A DNA stretch of 64,000 nucleotides from the NCBI RefSeq assembly GCF_035762905.1, contig NZ_DASUCC010000009.1:1-64000 (forward strand), given 5' to 3'. The notes beneath the pieces are model-generated. The model saw only the letters and a program-made list of their open reading frames with translations. It was not told the DNA's origin and made no database searches. Below are positions 44,154 to 52,387 of the stretch, piece by piece; the stretch's first letter is position 1, and each line of letters starts with the position of its first letter. This DNA is from DASYTH01 sp035762905 (lineage in GTDB: Bacteria; Actinomycetota; Actinomycetes; Mycobacteriales; Pseudonocardiaceae). A program made the position numbers and the translations under genes.

Positions 44154-44279
44154 TCACGCCTCGTTGATGTTGCTGATCACCATCGGGCGCGAGTGGTCCG
44201 ACAGCTCCTCAATTTCCTGCTCCGCGGCGGCCACGAGCAGCTCCTCGTCGGTCGCCTCGAGCTTGTCGAAGATGGACAT
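44154..44279 (-). CDS. RiPP precursor peptide candidate, 41 residues
   Basis: Read on the minus strand, AAGGAG lies six bases before an ATG at 44279, followed by 41 codons to TGA. The N-terminal 25 residues are strongly acidic and helical (Asp/Glu-rich, starting MSIFDKLEATDEELL), like RiPP leader peptides; the C-terminal part is SDHSRPMVISNINEA, with few acids and with His, Asn, Ser and Met available for modification. It has no Cys or Gly. It is the first gene of the operon that encodes JmjC, S9 peptidase, YcaO, TfuA and ATP-grasp proteins. The leader/core border is not known. A role as the modified substrate is inferred from size, charge and place. Confidence 0.8.
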   Translation of the reverse strand: MSIFDKLEATDEELLVAAAEQEIEELSDHSRPMVISNINEA

Positions 44280-44305
44280 AAAGAACTCCTTCGGTTGAGG
44301 ACGGT

Positions 44306-44335
44306 TTATTACCTACCGGTGCGCCACGGATTCAA
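44306..44335 (-). promoter_or_regulatory. Predicted promoter of the RiPP operon
   Basis: On the minus strand TTGAAT (44335-44330) and TAATAA (44311-44306) are 18 bases apart, a fair sigma-70-type match in an AT-rich island. Transcription would begin near 44300, about 20 bases before the precursor start. A second ATTCAAG copy at 44353-44359 repeats the -35 core 23 bases upstream and might be a regulator site. Confidence 0.5.
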
Positions 44336-44464
44336 GCCCCCAGTAGGCATGCATTCAAGGTAGCAATACATCGTGCGCCAAGCAAGCCACAATGGCGACT
44401 CCAGCGGGAATCAAGGGAGATTGCAGGGCCGGATGTTCCAATTGTTACAACGGCCGGATGGGGG

Positions 44465-45703
44465 GTGAATTTGGCTACCTTTCTCCAGCGCAATTACTCC
44501 GCATTGCGGGGTCCGGCAAGGGCGCTCGGCCTCCTGCATTTCCTGGACAGCATGGGCAACGGGCTGTTCATCTCCGGCTCCGCCGTCTACTTCGTCGTGG
44601 TCGCGGGCCTGCCGCCGGGACAGATCGGACTGGGGCTCTCGCTCGCCGGGCTGACCGGGTTCTTCTCGAGCGTGCTGGTCGGTATGGCCGCGGACCGCTA
44701 CGGCGCGCGCCGCCTGCTCGTCCTGGCCATGCCGGCCATGGCCGGGGCATACTGCCTCTACCTGGTCGTGGATTCGTTCGCCGCGTTCCTGGCCGTCGTC
44801 GTGCTGGTGGGTGCGCTCGAGTGGGGCAGCGGCCCGCTGTTCCACACGCTGATCATGGATCTGGTGCCGGCGGACGACCGGGTGCCGGCGCGCGCCGCGC
44901 TGCGCTCGTTGTACAACGTCGGATTCTCCGCCGGGGCGCTGCTCGCCGCCGGCCTGATCGGTATCGGCGGCGGCGCCATGTATTTACTGCCGCTGGGAAA
45001 CGCCCTGTCGTTCGTGCTGGCAGCCGCCATCGCGCTGCGATTACCCCGCACGCCGCCGGTGCCGCCGGAAAAGAACCGGACCGCGCGCTTCCGGGCCTTG
45101 CGGGATGCGCCATTCGTCGCCGTGATCGGCGTCTCCGGGCTGCTCGCGTTACACGGCGCCGTCCTTTTCGTCGGCATTCCGTTGTGGCTCGTGGATAATG
45201 GCGCGCTGCCGCACGCCGTGATTCCCCTCGGGTTCGCGATGAACACCGTCGCGGTGGTGTTGTTTCAAGTGGCGGCCGCGCGCGGAGCCGAAACGCTCGA
45301 CGGTGCGGTCGGCGCGGCCCGCAGGGCCGGTCTGGCGAGCGCCGCGGCCTGCTTCGTGCTGGTCGTCGGCGACGCCGGCGGCGTGTGGGTCACCGGTGTC
45401 GTGGTGCTGGCCGCGGTGCTGCTGATCACGGGCGGCGAGCTGTGGCAGTCGGCGAGCGCGTTCGGTCTCAGCTTCGGCCTCGCTCCGGACTCGGCTCGCG
45501 GCGAGTACCTCGGCGCCTTCCACCTGCACATGGTGTTCCAGGCGACGGTGGGCCCCGCGGTGGTGTCGTTCCTGGTGACAGGACACGGGCCGGCGGGCTG
45601 GTTCGCGACGGGTCTGATCTTCCTGGCCGGCACCGTGTTGATCGGGCCGGCGGTGCGCCGGACCCGCGGGCACCGGCGGGGCGAGCCGGCGCTCACCCAT
45701 TGA
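44465..45703 (+). CDS. MFS transporter
   Basis: A 412-residue major facilitator protein with about 12 membrane helices (MGNGLFISGSAVYFVVVAGL, GLTGFFSSVLVGMAADRYGA, GAYCLYLVVDSFAAFLAVVV, LLITGGELWQSASAFGLSFG). The loop GMAADRYGARR matches the MFS motif A. It is divergent from the RiPP precursor gene and probably exports the product. Three TTA leucine codons (44984, 45041, 45149) are notable for such GC-rich DNA and could tie its translation to a rare tRNA. An 11-codon frame (44433-44468) overlaps the GTG start and might couple translation. Confidence 0.9.
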   Translation: MNLATFLQRNYSALRGPARALGLLHFLDSMGNGLFISGSAVYFVVVAGLPPGQIGLGLSLAGLTGFFSSVLVGMAADRYGARRLLVLAMPAMAGAYCLYLVVDSFAAFLAVVVLVGALEWGSGPLFHTLIMDLVPADDRVPARAALRSLYNVGFSAGALLAAGLIGIGGGAMYLLPLGNALSFVLAAAIALRLPRTPPVPPEKNRTARFRALRDAPFVAVIGVSGLLALHGAVLFVGIPLWLVDNGALPHAVIPLGFAMNTVAVVLFQVAAARGAETLDGAVGAARRAGLASAAACFVLVVGDAGGVWVTGVVVLAAVLLITGGELWQSASAFGLSFGLAPDSARGEYLGAFHLHMVFQATVGPAVVSFLVTGHGPAGWFATGLIFLAGTVLIGPAVRRTRGHRRGEPALTH

Positions 45704-45731
45704 CCCGAACCGGAACCGGAGGAACCTCGCG

Positions 45732-46418
45732 ATGGCACGCGGAGGCTACGAGGACCTGCCCCGGCTGATGGCCGCGATGACCGGCGACGAGAAGCACGCC
45801 GAGGCCGCGGCGTCCACGCTCGACGTGCTGTGGGTGCTCTACGACCAGGTCCTGCGGGTCACGCCCGAGATGGCGGCGGACCGCGACCGCTGCTACCTGT
45901 CCAAGGGCCACGGCCCGCAGGCGTACTACGCCGTGCTGGCTGCGAAGGGCTTCCTCGACGCCGGGGAACTGGAGATGTTCGGCGCGTTCCGGTCCCCGCT
46001 CGGTCACCACCCGGACCGGGTACTGGTGCCGGGTGTGGAGATCTCGAGCGGGTCGCTCGGGCACGGGCTGCCCCTTGCGGTCGGCACCGCACTCGGGTTG
46101 CGGGCGAGGGGTGTCACGTCGAACGTCTGGGTGCTGCTCGGCGATGGCGAGCTGGACGAGGGTTCCAACTTCGAGGCGATCGCCTACGCCGGGCGGACCG
46201 GGCTGGAGCGGCTGCACGTGGTGGTGATCGACAACCACTCGGCCAGCCACGGCTGGCCGGGCGGTCTCGAGACCCGGTTCGCGGTGGAGGGGTGGTCGAC
46301 CGAGCGGGTGGTGGGCGTCGACCACGCGAAGCTCGCGGCCGCGTGCACGGCACCCCACCCCGGTCGCCCCCGGCTGGTGGTGGCCGAGGTGGAACCCACC
46401 TTTCCCGACCTCCACTAG
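45732..46418 (+). CDS. Split transketolase, N-terminal (TPP-binding) subunit
   Basis: A 228-residue protein equal to the first domain of transketolase: CYLSKGHGPQAYYAVLAAKG, SSGSLGHGLPLAVGTALGLR, and the thiamine-diphosphate motif GDGELDEGSNFEA. It needs the second subunit encoded 26 bases downstream. GGAGG precedes the ATG by nine bases. Split transketolases in biosynthetic clusters move two-carbon ketol units or act on special keto acids. Its position next to the MFS gene suggests a role in making or modifying a building block for the cluster, but no sugar-modifying genes are present. Confidence 0.88.
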   Translation: MARGGYEDLPRLMAAMTGDEKHAEAAASTLDVLWVLYDQVLRVTPEMAADRDRCYLSKGHGPQAYYAVLAAKGFLDAGELEMFGAFRSPLGHHPDRVLVPGVEISSGSLGHGLPLAVGTALGLRARGVTSNVWVLLGDGELDEGSNFEAIAYAGRTGLERLHVVVIDNHSASHGWPGGLETRFAVEGWSTERVVGVDHAKLAAACTAPHPGRPRLVVAEVEPTFPDLH

Positions 46419-46444
46419 GCGCCACCTGACGAAGGGAGCGGCAC

Positions 46445-47350
46445 ATGGCCGGGATCATGCGCGAGCGGTTCGCCGAGGTGGCGACGGAACTGCTCGACAC
46501 GAACGAACGGCTCGCGGTGCTGACCGCCGATCTGTCCGCCAAGCTCTTCGACCGCGCCCGTGCCCGGCACCCGGAGCGGGTGCTCAACCTCGGCATCCGG
46601 GAGCAGCTGCTGATCAGCGTCGCCGGCGGGATGGCGCTCGCCGGAATGCGACCGATCGCGCACAGCTTCGCGCCGTTCCTCGTCGAGCGGCCGTTTGAAC
46701 AGATCAAGCTCGACCTCAACCACCAGGCGGTCGGCGCCGTGCTGGTGAGCGCGGGAGCGTCGTACGACATCGCAAGCGGCGGCCGGACCCACCAGTCACC
46801 CGGTGATGTCGCGCTGCTCTCGACGCTGCCGGGGTGGACGATCCACGTGCCCGGCCACGCCGACGAGGCCGAGGCCATGCTGCGTGCGGCCGCGGCGAGC
46901 GACGACCCGGTGTACCTGAGACTGTCGAACCAGACGAACGAACGCCCGTACGGCACCGGGTTCCGCGTGCTGCGCACGGGGGAGGCGGGCACCGTGGTCG
47001 CGGTGGGACCACTGGCGGACCCGGTGCTGGCGGCGACCGAAGGGCTGCCGGTGACGGTGGTGTACGCCAGCACGGTCCGGCCGTTCGACCGCGCCGCACT
47101 GCGTGCGGCGGTCGCCGGTCAGGAGCACCCTGCCGTCGTGCTGGTGGAGCCGTACCTGGCGGGCACGTCGGCGCAGGAGGTCGGCGAGGCGCTGCGGGAC
47201 CGGCCACACCGGGTGCTCGGGCTCGGGGTGGCCCGGGAGGAGTTGCGCAACTACGGCACGCCACGCCAGCACGCGATCGCGCACGGGCTGGGCAGCGCGG
47301 GGCTGCGCCGCTCGATCGTGTCCTTCCTGGCGGGCACGCGGGCGGCGTAG
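46445..47350 (+). CDS. Split transketolase, C-terminal subunit
   Basis: A 301-residue protein with the pyrimidine-binding and C-terminal transketolase domains: VLTADLSAKLFDRARARHPE, RVLNLGIREQLLISVAGGMA (with the cofactor-activating Glu of the IREQ motif), MRPIAHSFAPFLVERPFEQI, and a C-terminal Rossmann-like domain (AVVLVEPYLAGTSAQEVGEA). It forms the active site with the preceding subunit. AGGGAG lies before the ATG. Convergent with the aldo/keto reductase gene, only four bases apart, with no obvious hairpin between them. Confidence 0.88.
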   Translation: MAGIMRERFAEVATELLDTNERLAVLTADLSAKLFDRARARHPERVLNLGIREQLLISVAGGMALAGMRPIAHSFAPFLVERPFEQIKLDLNHQAVGAVLVSAGASYDIASGGRTHQSPGDVALLSTLPGWTIHVPGHADEAEAMLRAAAASDDPVYLRLSNQTNERPYGTGFRVLRTGEAGTVVAVGPLADPVLAATEGLPVTVVYASTVRPFDRAALRAAVAGQEHPAVVLVEPYLAGTSAQEVGEALRDRPHRVLGLGVAREELRNYGTPRQHAIAHGLGSAGLRRSIVSFLAGTRAA

Positions 47351-47354
47351 GCCG

Positions 47355-48350
47355 TCACCCGGCGCGGTAGTCGGTCGGCTGGGACGGCGTTCTGGCCGGA
47401 TCCCGCTCGACGACCGGGTCGAGGATCTCGTCGATGCGCGCCAGCACGTCGGCGGAGAGCGTGCGGCCGGACGCGGCCACCGTCTCGGCGAGCTGCTCGG
47501 GCCGGGTGGCACCCACGATCGCCGACGAGACGTTCGGGTTGTGCAGCACCCACGCCAGCGCCAGTTGCGACAGCGTGCAGCCCACCTCGTCGGCGACGGG
47601 CGCGAGCCGGGCGACCCGGGTGAGCACGTCGTCGGAAAGGGCGCCGCTGGAGAACTTCCCCGCCGCCGGGCCGACCGCGCGCGAGTCCTCGGGGGGTGGC
47701 GCGCCGGGCGGGTACTTGCCGGTGAGGATCCCCTGCGCGAGCGGCGACCAGGCGAGCTGACCGATCCCTTCCCGTTGGCACAGGGGCACGATCTCGGCTT
47801 CGATGACCCGCCACAGCAAATTGTACTGGGGCTGGTTCGCGATGATGCGGCTCAGCCCGAGGTCGGCCGCGATGCGCAGGGCCTCGGCGATCTGCGCGGC
47901 GGTCCACTCGGACACCCCGAGGTAGAGCACCTTTCCCTGCCGGACGAGGTCGTCGAACGCGATGAGCGTCTCCTCGAGCGGGGTGCGGGGATCGAAGCGG
48001 TGCGCGTGGTAGAGATCGATGTAGTCGGTGCGCAGCCGCCGCAGCGAGGCCCGCGCGCCCTCCATGATGTGCTTGCGGGACAACCCTCGATCGTTGGGCC
48101 CCGGCCCGACCGGCGCGAAGACCTTGGTGCAGATCTCGACGGACTCCCTGCGCACCCCGCGCAGCGCCCGGCCGAGCACGACCTCGGCCCGCGTGGCGGC
48201 GTAGGCGTCGGCGGTGTCAAATGTGGTGATCCCGAGTTCGAGCGCCGCCCGCGCGACCGCCTCCGCCGACCCTTCCGTGCGCCCGATCCACGTACCGCAC
48301 GAGATCTCACTCACCTGAAGGCCACTTCGACCGACCGCCCGGTACCGCAC
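47355..48350 (-). CDS. Aldo/keto reductase
   Basis: A 331-residue NADPH-dependent reductase of the AKR fold. The tetrad is visible: Asp in TFDTADAYA with Tyr in the same helix, Lys in VEICTKVFAP and His in DLYHAHRFDP; the cofactor segment is VSSAIVGATRPEQLAE. It resembles voltage-gated potassium channel beta-subunit-like/AKR11-12 proteins. The GTG at 48350 follows AGGGTGG; GTG at 48359 is possible. It may belong to the neighbouring RiPP locus or be independent: it is on the opposite strand from the transketolase genes. Confidence 0.9.
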   Translation of the reverse strand: MRYRAVGRSGLQVSEISCGTWIGRTEGSAEAVARAALELGITTFDTADAYAATRAEVVLGRALRGVRRESVEICTKVFAPVGPGPNDRGLSRKHIMEGARASLRRLRTDYIDLYHAHRFDPRTPLEETLIAFDDLVRQGKVLYLGVSEWTAAQIAEALRIAADLGLSRIIANQPQYNLLWRVIEAEIVPLCQREGIGQLAWSPLAQGILTGKYPPGAPPPEDSRAVGPAAGKFSSGALSDDVLTRVARLAPVADEVGCTLSQLALAWVLHNPNVSSAIVGATRPEQLAETVAASGRTLSADVLARIDEILDPVVERDPARTPSQPTDYRAG

Positions 48351-48598
48351 ACCGACCACCCTAGTGCTGTGACCACATGGGTTGGCCGGGTTTGATCATT
48401 CTGCCTGAGCGGCGGGCGTTGGCGTGGGGACCATGTCGATGCGTCACCCCCTTACCGTCGTTGTCGCGCATCGCATCCACCCATCCAAAAACTCGCGCCC
48501 GGAGTCCTTTACCGCTCACGTTTCACGAGTATTGATCATCGATTCCGGGTATCTAGTCTGGCCGGGTACGGCAGAGCCAACCGGGACCGGAGGTCCAC

Positions 48599-50122
48599 AT
48601 GAACGCTGACCGAGCGGCCGAACCGATCACCGACGTATACGACCAGTCGCTCGCCGAATTGTTCCTGGCTCAGGTACGCCGCCACGCTGACCGGCCCGCG
48701 ATCGCCGGAATGGACGGACAACTCAGCTACGCCGAACTCGGCTCGCTCGTCGAGCGGTTTGCCCGCGGACTGCGGCACCTCGGACTGCCCGAAGGCGCGG
48801 TTGTCGCGGTGGCGGGCGAGCGTGGCCAGGACTTCTGTGTCGCGATGCTGGGCGCGGTGTGCGCCGGGCTTGCGTACGCGCCGCTGGACCCGGCGCTGCC
48901 GGCCGACCGGCAGCACCGCGTGCTGACCGACAGCGGCGCGGTGGCGGTGGTCCAATTACCTGGCGCAAAAGTCGCCGACGGGCAGGTACTTGAATTCGCC
49001 GAAGTGCTCGACGCCGGTCGCACAGGCGCCGATGGGCCGACGCCGACACCGAACACGGCGGTTCCCGTCTACGTGATGTTCACCTCCGGCACGACCGGCC
49101 GCCCGAAGGGCGTGGCGATCCCGCAGCGCGGTGTGATCAGGCTCTGCATCGACAACGGCTTCGCTGACGTTGAGCCAACGGATCGGGTGCTGCACGCCGC
49201 GCGGCTCTCCTTCGACATCTCGGTTTTCGAAATATGGGCGACACTGCTAAACGGTGCCTGCCTGGTGCCGGTCGCCAGGGACGTTTTGTTGTCCGCGCCC
49301 GCACTGCACGCGGTGCTGGAACGGGAGCGGATCAGCGTCGTACTCCTGACCACGAGCATCTTCCACAACCTGGCCGCCGCGCGGCCCGAGTTGTTCGCCG
49401 GACTGCGGTACGCGATTGTCGCCGGTGAGGCGATGCGGGCCGACGCGGCCCGCCGGGTGCTCGAACACGGCCGGCCGGCGCACCTCATCAACGCCTACGG
49501 TCTGACCGAGATCTCCTGCTTCTCAACCGCGTACGAGATCAATGACGTGCCGCCCGACGCGGTCAGTGTGCCGATCGGGGTGCCCATCGCGGATACCACC
49601 TGCTACGTCGTTCGTTCCGATGGCAGCCGCACCGCAGACGGCGAGGATGGCGAGTTGTGCCTCGGCGGTGGCGGCAACGCGACCGGCTACGTGAACCAAC
49701 CGGAGGAGAGCGCCGCTCGCTTCGTCAGCCTCCCGGTCGGCCCGGACGGCGAGCCCGTTGCGGTCTACCGCACCGGTGACATCGTCCGCCGGCGTGCCGA
49801 CGGCGTGCTGGAGTTCCTCGGCCGTAACGACGATCAGGTCAAGATCCGCGGCTTCCGGGTCGAGCCGGGTGAGATCGCTGCCGTGCTGACCTCCCACCCC
49901 GGCGTCGCCGACGCCGCGGTGGTGGCCCGAGGGGACGGCGACACGCGCGTGCTGGCCGCGTACGTCGTGACCGACGGGCGGTCGAGCCCTCAGGATCTGC
50001 TCGACTTCCTGCGCTCGCGGCTGCCCGAGTACCTGGTGCCGGACACCATGACGGTGCTCGACCGGCTGCCGCTGAGGGCGAGCGGCAAGCTGGACCGCGA
50101 CGCGCTGCCGTCGCCGCGGTGA
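48599..50122 (+). CDS. Stand-alone NRPS-type adenylation domain
   Basis: A 507-residue adenylating enzyme with all core motifs: YVMFTSGTTGRPKGVAIPQR (A3), FDIS (A4), NAYGLTE (A5), YRTGDIVRR (A7), GRNDDQVKIRGFRVEPGEIA (A8) and LPLRASGKLDRDAL (A10 lysine). It ends right after A10, so there is no carrier-protein domain, and no separate carrier gene is seen in the window. It should activate an amino acid or related acid as the AMP ester. GGAGG lies before the ATG. One TTA codon at 48956. It begins the second biosynthetic operon. Confidence 0.92.
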   Translation: MNADRAAEPITDVYDQSLAELFLAQVRRHADRPAIAGMDGQLSYAELGSLVERFARGLRHLGLPEGAVVAVAGERGQDFCVAMLGAVCAGLAYAPLDPALPADRQHRVLTDSGAVAVVQLPGAKVADGQVLEFAEVLDAGRTGADGPTPTPNTAVPVYVMFTSGTTGRPKGVAIPQRGVIRLCIDNGFADVEPTDRVLHAARLSFDISVFEIWATLLNGACLVPVARDVLLSAPALHAVLERERISVVLLTTSIFHNLAAARPELFAGLRYAIVAGEAMRADAARRVLEHGRPAHLINAYGLTEISCFSTAYEINDVPPDAVSVPIGVPIADTTCYVVRSDGSRTADGEDGELCLGGGGNATGYVNQPEESAARFVSLPVGPDGEPVAVYRTGDIVRRRADGVLEFLGRNDDQVKIRGFRVEPGEIAAVLTSHPGVADAAVVARGDGDTRVLAAYVVTDGRSSPQDLLDFLRSRLPEYLVPDTMTVLDRLPLRASGKLDRDALPSPR

Positions 50123-50238
50123 CCGACGGGCCGCTCCGGGATTCACCGGCCGCTGCCAGAACACCGGGCGTGCCCTGTCCCGGCTGGAGCTTCGCCTGGT
50201 GTTCGAGTCCGCACGACCGGCAGAGATGAGCTGACCGA

Positions 50239-51441
50239 ATGAACCTTGATCTCGCGCAGGCGCGGGCGGATACGCCCGGCGTGAACCACGTCGCACACCT
50301 GAACAACGCTGGCGCCAGCATCGCGCCGAAGCCCGTCATCGACGCGATGGTGGGCCATCTGCGGCTGGAGAGCGCGATAGGTCCTTATGAGGCCGCTGAA
50401 CGCGCCAAGGCGGCAATCGAACGTGCGCATGCCGCTGTCGGCGCCCTGCTCAACTGCGACAGCCAGGAAGTCGCCTTGTTCGACAGCGCCTCGCGGGCCT
50501 GGACAATGGCACTCGCCAGCGTTCCACTGCGGGCCGGCGATCGCGTGCTCATCTCGCCGATGGAATACGGCAGTTGTTATCTCTCCCTGCTCCACCTGGC
50601 CAAACGCCACGGGGTGCGATTAGAGGTGTTGCCCGTGGACGCCGACGGTCTGGTGAACGTGGCGGAACTGCGCGGCAGATTGGACGAACGGGTAAAGCTG
50701 ATCGCGATGACCCACGTGCCGACGCACGACGGTCTGGTCAATCCGGTGGCACTGATCGGCCGGGTGGCACGGCAGAACGGGATCCCGTTCCTGGCCGACG
50801 CCTGCCAGTCGGTGGGGCAGCTGCCCGTCGACGTCGAGGAGATCGGCTGCGACCTGCTCGTGGGTTGCGGCCGTAAGTACCTGCGGGGTCCGCGGGGCAC
50901 CGGATTCCTGTTTGCCCGCCGGGAGTTCGCCGAGCAGCTCACGCCTGCCATGTTCGGCCTGGACGGTGTCGAGTGGGCCGCCGGAAGCTACCGGTTCGCT
51001 CCTGCCGCCCGCCGGTTCGACATCTGGGAGACGAACTGCGCGGCCCGCATCGGACTCGGTGTCGCCATCGACTACGCGCTAGCCTGGGGAGTGGAGCACA
51101 CTTGGCCGCGGATCCGGCAACTGGCCGCGGACCTGCGTGCGGAGCTCACCCGCATCCCAGGAGTGACGGTGCTGGACCGCGGTCAGGAACGATGCGGCAC
51201 CGTCGCCATCACCGTGCGAGGCTGGGACGCGGCGTCGGTCAGAGCGGAGCTGCAGCGGGCCGGTATCAACACGTGGGTATGCCTGGAGAACGCCGCATGC
51301 GTCGACATGAAGATGCGGGGCCTCGACAGCCTGCTACGGGTCTCGGTCCACTACTACAACTCCTCGGAGGAGTTGGCCCGGCTGTGCTCGGTGCTTGAGT
51401 CACTGACCCTCGGCCGATCCGTGCAAGTGGCGGCCTCATGA
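50239..51441 (+). CDS. Class V PLP-dependent enzyme (aminotransferase/EgtE/desulfurase-like)
   Basis: A 400-residue fold-type I PLP enzyme of the class V group: HLNNAGASIAPKPVIDAMVG at the N terminus, LADACQSVGQLPVDVEEIGC for cofactor contacts, and Lys213 in GCGRKYLRGPRGTGFLF as the Schiff-base lysine. The pattern NNAGAS-A and CGRKYLRGP-GTG is like EgtE-type C-S lyases and isopenicillin-N-epimerase-like enzymes. In the operon it may produce or transform the amino acid used by the adenylation enzyme. It overlaps the next gene by ATGA. One TTA codon at 50620. Confidence 0.88.
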   Translation: MNLDLAQARADTPGVNHVAHLNNAGASIAPKPVIDAMVGHLRLESAIGPYEAAERAKAAIERAHAAVGALLNCDSQEVALFDSASRAWTMALASVPLRAGDRVLISPMEYGSCYLSLLHLAKRHGVRLEVLPVDADGLVNVAELRGRLDERVKLIAMTHVPTHDGLVNPVALIGRVARQNGIPFLADACQSVGQLPVDVEEIGCDLLVGCGRKYLRGPRGTGFLFARREFAEQLTPAMFGLDGVEWAAGSYRFAPAARRFDIWETNCAARIGLGVAIDYALAWGVEHTWPRIRQLAADLRAELTRIPGVTVLDRGQERCGTVAITVRGWDAASVRAELQRAGINTWVCLENAACVDMKMRGLDSLLRVSVHYYNSSEELARLCSVLESLTLGRSVQVAAS

Positions 51442-52346
51442 ACAGCCCCTTCGACCAGTGGTACGACATCGCGGGAGTGCGGAGCGGGATCCGCCGGATG
51501 TTCGCCGACGAGACCGACGCCGGCAAGGTCTTCTACCCCCAGCGGCTTGTGCCGTACCTCGCGCACGAAGTGCTCGCCGACCTGCCGGAGGCACAGCGGC
51601 GCGCACTCACGATCCGGCACCTGTACCAGTTTCTGATGTCGACAACCCACCTGGAGACCAGGGTCGTCAACATCACCGCGGAGCTGATCGCCAACAACCG
51701 CGCGGGACTGGACCTGCCGAACACCATGCGCCTGGACGCGTTCAAGGTCTACTGCGACGAGGGCTACCACGCGCTGTACAGCCTGGACCTGGCCGATCAG
51801 ATCGCATCCGCCACCGGTGTGGCGATTCCGCCATGGAACTACGGCGGGATCGTCGACTGGCTCCAGGAGACCGGGCGGCGCCTGCTGCCCGACGAACCCG
51901 CCCTGGTGCCACTGCTGCAGACCGTGGTGTTCGAGACCCTCATCACCGCCGTGCTGATCGAGATCCCGAACGACCCCTCGGTGATCACCGCGGTGCGAGA
52001 TCTCACCCGGGACCACGCCAAGGACGAGGGCCACCACCACCGGTTCTTCGCCCAGTTCTTCCACGAGCTGTGGGCCAATCTGGACCACCGTCTCCGCGAG
52101 CGGGTCGCACACACCCTGCCAGCACTCGTCCAGGCATGCCTCACGTGGGATGTCGAGCCGGTCCGTGCCTCGCTGCTCATGTCCGGTGTGGACGGCGCGG
52201 CCGCGGCGACCGTCGTCGCCGACGTCTACGCCGATACGGGCAGCAAAGCGGACGTCTGCCGGGCCACCGTGCGGACGTTCCGGTCCGCCGGCGTCCTTGA
52301 CGTGCCCGGCGCCGAGGAAGCCTTTGCCGCCCATCAGCTTCTGTGA
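51438..52346 (+). CDS. AurF-like non-heme diiron oxygenase
   Basis: A 302-residue helical protein carrying the AurF diiron signature twice: Glu73, 33 residues, Asp107-Glu-Gly-Tyr-His111; and Glu166, 29 residues, Asp196-Glu-Gly-His-His200. This matches the E-x(28-37)-DExxH pattern of p-aminobenzoate N-oxygenase AurF and relatives, which oxidise amines to hydroxylamine, nitroso or nitro groups. A related N- or C-oxidation of the PLP-enzyme or adenylation substrate is likely. Translation is coupled to the PLP gene. Confidence 0.87.
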   Translation: MNSPFDQWYDIAGVRSGIRRMFADETDAGKVFYPQRLVPYLAHEVLADLPEAQRRALTIRHLYQFLMSTTHLETRVVNITAELIANNRAGLDLPNTMRLDAFKVYCDEGYHALYSLDLADQIASATGVAIPPWNYGGIVDWLQETGRRLLPDEPALVPLLQTVVFETLITAVLIEIPNDPSVITAVRDLTRDHAKDEGHHHRFFAQFFHELWANLDHRLRERVAHTLPALVQACLTWDVEPVRASLLMSGVDGAAAATVVADVYADTGSKADVCRATVRTFRSAGVLDVPGAEEAFAAHQLL

Positions 52347-52387
52347 TGGCCATCAGCGGCCAAGTTCCGCGGACGTAGCGCAAAATC

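Noticed and set aside
43465..44298. Plus-strand open frame covering the precursor and JmjC region
   Set aside because: Antisense to the JmjC gene whose HxD...H residues are readable; no ribosome site.
44392..45198. Cys-containing frame starting MATPAGIKGDC as a second RiPP precursor
   Set aside because: It continues as a shadow of the MFS gene for 230 more codons and has no ribosome site; the 41-residue minus-strand peptide is far better placed.
48362..48598. Possible insertion-sequence end in the gap before the adenylation gene
   Set aside because: The sequence looked transposon-like at first, but I found no inverted-repeat pair, target duplication or transposase fragment. No clear promoter could be assigned either.
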